From: Thermoplasmatota archaeon
GTDB lineage: Archaea; Thermoplasmatota; Thermoplasmata; RBG-16-68-12; JAJISG01
NCBI GenBank assembly: GCA_022848835.1
Contig: JAJISG010000249.1
Coordinates: forward strand, 1-5,713
DNA: 5,713 bases
Direction: 5' to 3'
This document shows positions 1 to 5,651 of this stretch, piece after piece. The notes below the pieces were generated by a model. That model saw only the letters and a list, made by a program, of their open reading frames with translations. It was not told the origin of the DNA and did not search any database. How positions within the stretch are numbered: position 1 is the first letter of the stretch; each line of letters opens with the position of its first letter. The position numbers and the translations under genes were made by a program.

Positions 1-945
1 GATGGTGCCAAGGAGCCGCTCTCTCTGGCAATCCCCGCCCTGGCACTGGCTGTACTGACCCTCCTCCTCGGCCTCCTCCCCTCGCTGGCCACAGGTCTGA
101 TCTCGACCTCTGTCCTCTCCGGCGAGGGAACCTTCGCGCCGAATCTTTTCTCTGGTTCCATCAACACCCTCGCGATGAGCCTAGCCTCGGCACTCATCGG
201 AGTCTCAATCCTCTGGCGCTACGAAGCAGTAGCCGGTCTCCTTAATCGGAGCCTGGTGAGTCTGGGTAGGGTCACCGCTGATGGGCTGTACGAGGGCTTC
301 ATCGGAGCCTCTCGCCGCTTCTCCAGAGCACTGGGCCTTCTGGTCCAGAACGGTTCTGTCAGAAGGTACACCGGTATACTGATTCTCTTCGTCCTACTGG
401 CGCTGCTCTGGCCTCTTCCCCGGCCAACCCTCGAGATGCCGGTCTTGCAGAGTACAAAGGACGTCGTGCTCGCTGTCATCCTGGCGGCCATGATGGTGTT
501 TGCAGTTCTGGCGGCCTCCCTCCGGCGCACCCTATACGCCATCCTCAGCCTCTCAGGGATGGGGTTCCTCCTAGCGATGACCTTCATGCTTCTCAACGCC
601 CCGGACCTGGCCATGACCCAGATTCTCGTGGAGATGGTCCTCCTGGTGATATTCCTCATGGTGTTGCACAAGATCCCGTTCCGAGCCATCCAGCCCTCAA
701 AACGCAGGGGCCTGGTGGACGCCCTCTTAGCCATAGGCATGGTGGGAGCAGTCGCCTCCCTTGTCGCCCTGTCTCTCTCCGCCTTTCTCCTGCCATCCGT
801 GGCCACTTACTTCCTGGAGATTCCCGTGGAACTCACAGGCGGCAGGAACGTGGTCAACGTTATTGTCACGGATTTCAGAGCCTTCGACACCCTTGGGGAG
901 ATCACGGTCATAGGGCTGGCCTCCTTGGCCGTCTACACCCTCTAG
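1..945 (+). CDS. mrpA: Mrp Na+/H+ antiporter subunit A, C-terminal part (5' end outside window)
   Basis: This is the C-terminal 314 residues of the largest Mrp subunit. The frame is open from base 1, so the ATG at 175 is internal and the true start lies upstream; family members are about 770-800 residues, so roughly the NuoL-like N-terminal 450 or more are missing. Visible here are the last helices of the NuoL-like part (about residues 8-30 and 57-75), then a NuoJ/MbhD-like segment (about 125-225) holding the hallmark NAPDLAMTQ at 199-207 followed by a membrane glutamate at 211, and a final MbhE-like segment ending with GGRNVVNVIVTDFRAFDTLG (280-299) and E300, the typical MrpA tail. In the family this C-terminal region helps form the ion path and contacts the small subunits. 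It is not fused to MrpB. The identification is firm; only the N-terminus is unknown. Confidence 0.95.
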   Translation, partial: DGAKEPLSLAIPALALAVLTLLLGLLPSLATGLISTSVLSGEGTFAPNLFSGSINTLAMSLASALIGVSILWRYEAVAGLLNRSLVSLGRVTADGLYEGFIGASRRFSRALGLLVQNGSVRRYTGILILFVLLALLWPLPRPTLEMPVLQSTKDVVLAVILAAMMVFAVLAASLRRTLYAILSLSGMGFLLAMTFMLLNAPDLAMTQILVEMVLLVIFLMVLHKIPFRAIQPSKRRGLVDALLAIGMVGAVASLVALSLSAFLLPSVATYFLEIPVELTGGRNVVNVIVTDFRAFDTLGEITVIGLASLAVYTL

Positions 946-954
946 AGGAGGTGG
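946..954 (+). promoter_or_regulatory. Ribosome binding site of mrpB (strong SD)
   Basis: AGGAGGTGG begins directly after the mrpA stop codon and is a near-perfect match to the anti-Shine-Dalgarno sequence. From the end of AGGAGG it lies 7 bases before an in-frame CTG at 959 but 16 bases before the GTG at 968. It therefore bears on which start codon mrpB uses. Confidence 0.75.
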
Positions 955-967
955 AATCCTGACTAGC

Positions 968-1384
968 GTGGTGGCCCGGGTCATCACCAACGCCGTGCGT
1001 TACATTTGCATCCTCTTCTCCCTGACCCTGCTCCTGGCAGGACACAACGAGCCCGGTGGTGGTTTCGTAGCGGGGGCGATGACAGCCAGTGTATTCGCCC
1101 TTCTCTACCTGGTCTTTGGCAAGGATTACGTAGAGTCCAGGTTCCAGACGGATTATCGGACCTTGGCCGTCAGCGGCTTCCTCATCACCATCTTCTTCGC
1201 CCTGATGCCCTTGGTTCTCGGGGAACCGGTCCTATCCAGTATCCTGTTTTCGTTCGACCTCCCCCAGCTAGGACGAGTGGAGCTGGCCTCGGCGGTAGGT
1301 TTCGACTTCGGCATATATCTGGTGGTCGTGGGCTCGATTCTGACCATCCTCAGGTGGAGTGCGGGAGGCGAAGAGCTTGGTTAG
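968..1384 (+). CDS. mrpB: Mrp Na+/H+ antiporter subunit B
   Basis: This is a small integral membrane subunit of about 138 residues with four predicted helices (about 6-26, 35-50, 65-85 and 105-128 from the GTG start). The signature GHNEPGGGFVAGA sits near residues 25-37 at the end of helix 1 and is diagnostic for MrpB/MnhB; its proline and phenylalanine align with residues found important in Bacillus MrpB. The second half carries the usual GFDFGIYLVVVG motif. MrpB is required for assembly and activity of the complex but is not thought to be the main ion carrier. The start is uncertain: GTG at 968 is listed as the conservative choice, but an in-frame CTG at 959 is better spaced from the SD and gives an N-terminus MTSVV closer to the family length. 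Its end overlaps mrpC. Confidence 0.94.
   Translation: MVARVITNAVRYICILFSLTLLLAGHNEPGGGFVAGAMTASVFALLYLVFGKDYVESRFQTDYRTLAVSGFLITIFFALMPLVLGEPVLSSILFSFDLPQLGRVELASAVGFDFGIYLVVVGSILTILRWSAGGEELG
1363..1368 (+). promoter_or_regulatory. Ribosome binding site deciding the mrpC start
   Basis: GGGAGG lies inside the 3' end of mrpB, 8 bases before TTG at 1377. It lies downstream of the longer GTG candidate at 1359 and cannot serve it, so it favours the TTG start. Confidence 0.65.
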
Positions 1385-1706
1385 TTTCCTGGCCCTAGTC
1401 ATCGGCATCCTCTTTGGCGTGGCTGTCTGGGCAATTCGACATGGTAACACCCTGAGGATCGTTATCGGCCTAAGCATCCTCTCAAACACCGTCAACCTGA
1501 TGCTGATTGCCGTGGGATTCAAGGGGGAGATTGCCCCCATCATAGGACTGGAGGGGGCTCCGGCAGATCCCCTCGTTCAGGCTCTCATCCTTACAGCCAT
1601 CGTCATAGGCTTCGGGGTCACAGCCTTCGCCCTCGTCCTGAGCTACGCCCTCATCAAGGAAGAGGGCAGTACAGAGGTTGACGCCTTCAGGAGGCTCCGC
1701 GGTTGA
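1377..1706 (+). CDS. mrpC: Mrp Na+/H+ antiporter subunit C (NuoK-like)
   Basis: From TTG 1377 this gives 109 residues, the normal size for MrpC (about 110-115). It has three predicted helices (about 2-20, 27-48 and 66-91), as in NuoK of Complex I, to which MrpC is homologous. The motif DPLVQALILTAIVIGFG (residues 64-80) is the family hallmark; Q68, T73 and G80 align with residues shown in Bacillus to matter for antiport. N36 and N40 lie in the conserved helix 2 segment GLSILSNTVNLML. The SD is 8 bases upstream. A GTG at 1359 would add six charged or polar residues but has no SD. The start overlaps the mrpB stop by 8 bases and the stop overlaps the mrpD start by 4, so translation is probably coupled. 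MrpC sits between MrpA and MrpD in the complex. Confidence 0.95.
   Translation: MVSFLALVIGILFGVAVWAIRHGNTLRIVIGLSILSNTVNLMLIAVGFKGEIAPIIGLEGAPADPLVQALILTAIVIGFGVTAFALVLSYALIKEEGSTEVDAFRRLRG
1689..1694 (+). promoter_or_regulatory. Ribosome binding site of mrpD
   Basis: A perfect AGGAGG lies within the last codons of mrpC, 8 bases before the TTG at 1703. It supports the TTG start with a 4-base TTGA overlap with the mrpC stop. Confidence 0.75.
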
Positions 1707-3205
1707 GCCTGCTCGCCGCGCTTCCGGTGGTAGGCTCGCTAACGACGGCGGTCCTCCTGTTGGTCCTCTCTCGTTGGCCCCGTATCCAGAAGGGCCTCGC
1801 CCTGGGCTCCAACCTTCTTCTGTTCTCCATAGCTCTGGCCCTCCTGGTAGAGGTCAGGGAGGGGGGGATTCAGGTCCACCACCTGTCGGGATGGCCTCCG
1901 CCATACGGAATCATCCTGGTAGCCGACCTGCTCAGTTCCACCCTGCTGACTGTAACTGCTGGCGTTTTTTTGGCGGCCCTGGTCTACAGCCTTGGGTACA
2001 TGGAGAAGGAGTCCCTACGCCTCTCCTACCTTCCCCTCTTCTTCTTCCTCATGACGGGGGTCAACGGAGCCTTCCTCACGGGGGACATCTTCAACCTCTT
2101 CGTTTTCTTCGAGGTTATGCTACTCTCCACTTACGGCCTGCTGATTACCTGGGACCCGAAGGGCCTCATCAGCAGGGCGGAGAAGCTTGAGGCCACCTTC
2201 AAGTACCTGATTCTGAACATCATCGGCGCCGCTGTCATGCTCTTGGCCATCGGTACCCTCTACGGCACGACGGGAACTCTCAACATGGCACAACTTTCCG
2301 TTCGAATCCAGACCTTGCGGGCAGCGGGCGTGGTGCACATTGACCTCATAGCCCTCTTGTTCGTGGCGGTCTTCGGGCTCAAGGCCGCCGCCGCCCCCTT
2401 TCACTTCTGGCTGCCGGATGTGTACACCTCCGCCCCCACACCTGTCAGCGCCATCCTCAGTGGCATCCTCAACAAGGTGGGGGCTTATATGATGATCCGC
2501 CTCACTTCCCTCCTCTTCGTTGGTTTCGAAGGCGTCTCTGAGGTCATCCTCCTTCTAGGCCTTGGAACCATCATTCTGGGTGGTGTAATGGCCATGGGCC
2601 AGTCGGACATCAAGCGGCTTCTGGCGTATAGCAGTGTGAGTCAGATGGGATTCCTGCTTCTAGCCATCGGCCTCGCCAGCGGGCAGGCCATAGCTGCGGC
2701 GATCTTCTTCCTGGTCAGTCACGCTATCATCTCGAGCATGCTGTTCTTGGCAGCGGGGGGCGTGACGCATCTCACCCGGGAGAGGTCCATAGATAGGATG
2801 GGAGGCCTTGCCGGGTCCTCTCCTTTCCTCGCCATCACCTTCCTCATAGGCATCATGGCCTTAGCCGGACTTCCCCCCCTCAACGGTTTCATCAGCAAGC
2901 TTCTCATCTTTCAGGCGATCATCGATTCCGGCAGGCTGCTCTACGTCCTAATCGCCCTCATCGGCGCCTTCCTGAGCATAGTGTACAACTTCAGGGCATG
3001 GCTCGACACATTCTGGGGGAAGACCAGGCGAACAGAGAAACGGTCCCTGAGCCTCTATCTTCTACTTCCAGTTGGGTTCCTGGCGGCTATCTCTCTCCTC
3101 TTGGGAATCTTCCCTGAGCCTCTGGTGGATCTCGTATCCCAGGTGGGAGTCCAGGCTACAACCCCGGATTTCTATGTGGAGGCTGTGTTAGGAGGGGTGA
3201 CGTGA
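1703..3205 (+). CDS. mrpD: Mrp Na+/H+ antiporter subunit D (NuoM/N-like)
   Basis: This 500-residue polytopic protein has about 14 predicted helices and belongs to the proton-translocating family of NuoL/M/N (Proton_antipo_M type). All expected ionisable membrane residues are present: E137 in NLFVFFEVML (the essential glutamate, at the same number as in Bacillus MrpD), K227 in GLKAAAAPFHFWLPDVY, K258 in ILNKVG, K304 in SDIKRLLAYSSVSQMG, H340 in LVSHAI, and K399 in GLPPLNGFISK. Together they form the central charged axis used for ion movement. The length matches the family (about 490-500) and nothing is truncated. Start and stop overlap mrpC and mrpE by 4 bases each. It could be confused with NuoN or an Mbh subunit from sequence alone, but its place between mrpC and mrpE settles it. 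Confidence 0.96.
   Translation: MSLLAALPVVGSLTTAVLLLVLSRWPRIQKGLALGSNLLLFSIALALLVEVREGGIQVHHLSGWPPPYGIILVADLLSSTLLTVTAGVFLAALVYSLGYMEKESLRLSYLPLFFFLMTGVNGAFLTGDIFNLFVFFEVMLLSTYGLLITWDPKGLISRAEKLEATFKYLILNIIGAAVMLLAIGTLYGTTGTLNMAQLSVRIQTLRAAGVVHIDLIALLFVAVFGLKAAAAPFHFWLPDVYTSAPTPVSAILSGILNKVGAYMMIRLTSLLFVGFEGVSEVILLLGLGTIILGGVMAMGQSDIKRLLAYSSVSQMGFLLLAIGLASGQAIAAAIFFLVSHAIISSMLFLAAGGVTHLTRERSIDRMGGLAGSSPFLAITFLIGIMALAGLPPLNGFISKLLIFQAIIDSGRLLYVLIALIGAFLSIVYNFRAWLDTFWGKTRRTEKRSLSLYLLLPVGFLAAISLLLGIFPEPLVDLVSQVGVQATTPDFYVEAVLGGVT
3190..3195 (+). promoter_or_regulatory. Ribosome binding site of mrpE
   Basis: AGGAGG, continuing as GGTGA, lies in the end of mrpD, 6 bases before GTG 3202. It confirms the GTG start that overlaps the mrpD stop as GTGA. 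Confidence 0.75.
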
Positions 3206-3693
3206 AGACCTACCCTTACGCCGTCCTCGCCCTTGCCTTTACTTGGATGTTCCTGAAGGGATCGATCACACTCCTCTCCTTCCTTGAGGGACTCTTCTTC
3301 GCCATTCTTACTGTTTTCATCTCCCGCACCATCATCAAGCCTGAGACGAGAGAGACCATCCCCGGAGTCCTCAAGCGGTTGCCGTCCTTCCTCTTGTATC
3401 TGGCCTTCCTCGTCAAGAGTATCGTTCACGGAAACATCGACGTCATCTACAGGGTTCTGCATCCCAAGCTTCCGGTGTACCCCGGAATTCTGAAAGTCAG
3501 CATCGAGGGAAAGAGTGAGTTGGAGGTAGCCATGATGGCCAACACGATTACACTCACGCCTGGGACCCTGACCATGGATGTGGACATGGAGAAGGGCGTC
3601 ATGTTCGTCCACACCATCAATGCGAAGGACCTGGAACGCGTGAGGCGAGAGTTGAAAGAGGTTGAAGGTTACGTCGCGAGAGTGTTCAGATGA
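3202..3693 (+). CDS. mrpE: Mrp Na+/H+ antiporter subunit E
   Basis: The product has 163 residues, the usual MrpE length (about 158-165). The N-terminal part has two or three membrane segments (about 5-20, 24-44 and 62-76). A cytoplasmic C-terminal domain follows, with the conserved stretch ANTITLTPGTLTMDVD at 113-128 and the beta strand VMFVHTIN at 133-140. The threonine near 115 lies where a Bacillus MrpE mutation affects the complex. MrpE is not related to Complex I; it is needed for stability and full activity of the antiporter. GTG 3202 is supported by a strong SD. The gene overlaps mrpD by 4 bases and mrpF by 4 bases (ATGA). The charged C-terminal helix (ERVRRELKEVEGYVARVFR) is normal for the family. 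Confidence 0.95.
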   Translation: MKTYPYAVLALAFTWMFLKGSITLLSFLEGLFFAILTVFISRTIIKPETRETIPGVLKRLPSFLLYLAFLVKSIVHGNIDVIYRVLHPKLPVYPGILKVSIEGKSELEVAMMANTITLTPGTLTMDVDMEKGVMFVHTINAKDLERVRRELKEVEGYVARVFR

Positions 3694-3953
3694 TCCCCTT
3701 CACGTACGCCATGATAGCCTTGGCGGGTGTAATCCCCATCGTGCTCTATAGATTCGTCCGAGGACCGAGCATCCCTGACAGAGTGGTCGCGCTCGAAGCC
3801 CTAGTCTCAATCGTGATGGCCCTTCTAGTCCTCAACTCCTACATCCAGGGATCCTCCGTCTACATCGACGCCGCCTTGGTCCTCTCGATCTTCGGATTCA
3901 TAAGCACCGTGGCGATTGCGAAGTACCTAGTACGGGGTGACCTGTTTGCTTGA
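3690..3953 (+). CDS. mrpF: Mrp Na+/H+ antiporter subunit F
   Basis: This 87-residue protein has three predicted helices (about 4-21, 32-50 and 57-80) and is close to the family length of about 90. The signature RGPSIPDRVVALEAL at 24-38 contains D30, which aligns with the conserved aspartate studied in Bacillus MrpF (D35 there, by memory). D60 in YIDAALVLSIFGFISTVA is the second conserved acidic residue, in the last helix. MrpF is a small membrane subunit placed with MrpG and MrpE at one end of the complex; in some bacteria it has been linked to cholate or Na+ efflux. The start is the only clear ATG in the operon and has only a weak SD (GAGAG at 3678-3682), so it probably depends on ribosomes finishing mrpE through the ATGA overlap. 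Confidence 0.95.
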   Translation: MIPFTYAMIALAGVIPIVLYRFVRGPSIPDRVVALEALVSIVMALLVLNSYIQGSSVYIDAALVLSIFGFISTVAIAKYLVRGDLFA

Positions 3954-4335
3954 TGGCCTCCGGGAGATCATCGCCACCGCCTTCCTCATAGTCGGCGTCT
4001 TCTTCTACTTCAGTGGCGCCTTGGGCCTCCTCCGGTTTCCTGACGTGTACAACAGGATTCACGCAGCCACCAAGACCTCCACGATAGGGGTCGTGGCCAT
4101 CCTACTATCAGGTGTGGTGGCCCTGGGAATCCAGCCCGTGAGCGTCAAGGCCGTGGTCATCATCCTCTTCCTGCTGCTTACATACCCCGTTGCCGGTCAT
4201 CTTCTGGCCCGCGCCGCCTACCGCACTGGTGTGGTCCTCACAGATAGGACACTCCGCGACGAGTACGGGCCAGCCCTAGAGTTGGAAGAGATTGAGGAGG
4301 TCGAGGATGGTCCGGAGGAGAAAGAGGGCGCCTAG
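3946..4335 (+). CDS. mrpG: Mrp Na+/H+ antiporter subunit G
   Basis: This is the last gene of the operon. From TTG 3946 it gives 129 residues with three predicted helices (about 6-28, 45-62 and 67-87). The signature LGLLRFPDVYNRIHAATK (26-43) and the motif TYPVAGHLLARAAY (79-92) are typical of MrpG/PhaG. P81 falls at the same number as the proline shown to matter in Bacillus MrpG, which weakly supports this start. A GTG at 3937 would add three residues but has no purine-rich motif before it, whereas GGGGTG lies 6 bases before the TTG. The gene overlaps the end of mrpF. The last 20 or so residues form a very acidic tail, which is not a catalytic part of the family. The stop shares CTAG with the opposing glycosyltransferase gene. 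Confidence 0.93.
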   Translation: MLDGLREIIATAFLIVGVFFYFSGALGLLRFPDVYNRIHAATKTSTIGVVAILLSGVVALGIQPVSVKAVVIILFLLLTYPVAGHLLARAAYRTGVVLTDRTLRDEYGPALELEEIEEVEDGPEEKEGA

Positions 4336-5528
4336 CCCCTCCTGACGGTGATGTGCTCCGGGGAGGAGAAGCGGTAGACATTCCCACGCCACTCGAATTC
4401 ACGTATTCGCCGCGCCTTGCGGACGTTATACATCATCAGGAAGGGTAGGAGGACGGTAGCAAGGTAAAACCAGCCACGGAAACGGGAGAACTCCCGCCTG
4501 AATGAAGGCATGGCTCGCTTGAATGCCCACCTTCTGAGGAGGTTCTTGAGCAAACCCAGGTAAAGCGGGCTCAGGAGGAGCAGGGCGGGGAGAAGGAAAG
4601 CCGGACTGAGGAGGAGGAGACCGGTGGCAAGTAGGCCCAGGAACAGGGATGCAGCGTATATGCCGTAGGGGAGGGCGAGCCTCCTCATGGCGGGTGCGTA
4701 GAGCAGGGCAAGACAGGCCTGGCGGTTGGTCCAGTGGATGACTTCAGAGAAGGAGCTGTCTGTATAGTTGGCCACGGTGGCCCTCGGGGCGAAGGCTATG
4801 CTGTAGCCCGCCTCTTTAAGGGCCTGGGTCATGACCATATCGTCACTGAGACTCCTCCTCCAGGCCTCCTCTATCTTGAGGTCTTCCAAGACCTCTCTGC
4901 GTATGGCGTAGGATCCACCCCACAGGTACGCCCATCTCCCGCTGAACATCACGTTGCCCGCTGCGCTGTTCCAGGCAGATTGAAGGGCGGGACCGAGGCC
5001 TCCGATGGTGGGAAAGTACCATCGGTAGCCCGTTGAGGCCGCTATGTCTGGATCTCTCAGGGGCGCCGCCAGACGAGCCAGCCAGTCAGGACCTGGTATG
5101 ATGTCGGAGTCGGCAAACGCAATGACTTCGTCGTCAGGGTGAATGTGCTCTAGGCCCGACAAGAGAGCGGCGATCTTCCCTGAGCACCCATCGAGGGGCT
5201 TCGACCGGACGACGGTCACGGGCTCCTCGAAGTGGAGATCTCTGAAATATCGATCCGCCTCGTCGTCGGGGTCCGTGATGAAGATAAGTCGATAGGCTGT
5301 GTACTGTTGATGCAGAAGAGCTGAAAGGGTTTCTGCCAGGGTTGTCTCCAGGCCCCTCACTGGGATGAGGACGACAGCTTTCGGTTGAAAGGCTCCGTCG
5401 ACCTTCAGGGCGGCAGAGATCCGGTGAAAGAAGGAGATGCCGTCCGCCAGGGAGATAAGGGCAAAAAGTCCAGATCCAATTCCGAGGATCAGGAAAACCA
5501 GCCCCACCGCGAGAAGATCGAAAGCCAC
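4332..5528 (-). CDS. Membrane-anchored glycosyltransferase, family 2/21-like
   Basis: A 398-residue protein with one N-terminal membrane helix (about 5-28), a GT-A type catalytic domain (about 48-270) and two or three C-terminal hydrophobic segments (about 286-325 and 352-367). Motifs in order: VVLIPVRG at 52-59, the acidic stretch TDPDDEAD at 85-92, SGKIAAL at 116-122, the metal-binding DSD at 140-142, WGGSYAIRREVL at 203-214, SDD at 228-230 and HWTNRQ at 265-270. This D-DxD-DD layout resembles ceramide glucosyltransferase-like (GT21) and other processive or lipid-acceptor GT2 enzymes, so a role in transferring a sugar from a nucleotide sugar to a membrane lipid is inferred; donor and acceptor cannot be told. 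The final (Q/R)xxRW of classic GT21 is not present in that form. The start is GTG 5528 with GGAGGG 12 bases upstream. The gene is convergent with mrp and has no evident functional link to it. Confidence 0.88.
   Translation of the reverse strand: MAFDLLAVGLVFLILGIGSGLFALISLADGISFFHRISAALKVDGAFQPKAVVLIPVRGLETTLAETLSALLHQQYTAYRLIFITDPDDEADRYFRDLHFEEPVTVVRSKPLDGCSGKIAALLSGLEHIHPDDEVIAFADSDIIPGPDWLARLAAPLRDPDIAASTGYRWYFPTIGGLGPALQSAWNSAAGNVMFSGRWAYLWGGSYAIRREVLEDLKIEEAWRRSLSDDMVMTQALKEAGYSIAFAPRATVANYTDSSFSEVIHWTNRQACLALLYAPAMRRLALPYGIYAASLFLGLLATGLLLLSPAFLLPALLLLSPLYLGLLKNLLRRWAFKRAMPSFRREFSRFRGWFYLATVLLPFLMMYNVRKARRIREFEWRGNVYRFSSPEHITVRRG
4336..4366. other. Inverted repeat at the mrpG / glycosyltransferase junction
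   Basis: CCCCTCC at 4336-4342 and GGGGAGG at 4360-4366 form a perfect 7-base stem with a 17-base loop. It starts right after the mrpG stop codon and lies inside the last codons of the glycosyltransferase gene. No T-tract follows on either strand and the loop is large, so it is not a standard intrinsic terminator; it could be a weak 3' hairpin for the mrp transcript or chance in GC-rich DNA. Confidence 0.25.
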
Positions 5529-5540
5529 GGCGACCCTAGA

Positions 5541-5546
5541 CCCTCC
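5541..5546 (-). promoter_or_regulatory. Probable ribosome binding site of the glycosyltransferase
   Basis: On the - strand this reads GGAGGG, 12 bases before GTG 5528, a little longer than the 6-8 base spacing seen in the mrp genes. No ATG in the same frame is visible nearby, so the GTG remains the best start. Confidence 0.5.
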
Positions 5547-5651
5547 AGTTCTTTAGCCCTTTCTCTCATGAAAGACGGGTCGGAGGTTAGCCCGTCCAGA
5601 GGTCCACCAAGTTAAATGATTCGGATAGCTGAAGAGACGAATGCAATGATG

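Noticed and set aside
219..806. Long open frame on the - strand inside mrpA (195 codons)
   Set aside because: It is antisense to a clear mrpA coding frame. Its product is arginine-, threonine- and serine-rich with no recognisable domain, as expected for the complement of a GC-rich membrane gene.
1678..2190. 170-codon + strand frame overlapping the mrpC end and mrpD start
   Set aside because: It lies in another frame of mrpD, is rich in glycine, proline and serine, and has no family features, whereas mrpD shows every expected motif.
3172..3612. 146-codon - strand frame inside mrpE
   Set aside because: It is antisense to mrpE, which has conserved signatures and a good SD. The antisense product is an acidic, low-complexity chain without motifs.
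1..4335. Possibility that this is part of a Complex I, Mbh or Mbs type respiratory locus instead of Mrp
   Set aside because: The A-B-C-D-E-F-G order is complete, MrpE/F/G signatures are present, and no hydrogenase or quinone-module subunit genes are seen. Genes left of the window could not be examined.
5385..5615. 76-codon + strand frame over the start of the glycosyltransferase and its leader
   Set aside because: Most of it is antisense to the glycosyltransferase N-terminus, with no domain and a composition of charged and small residues typical of a shadow frame.
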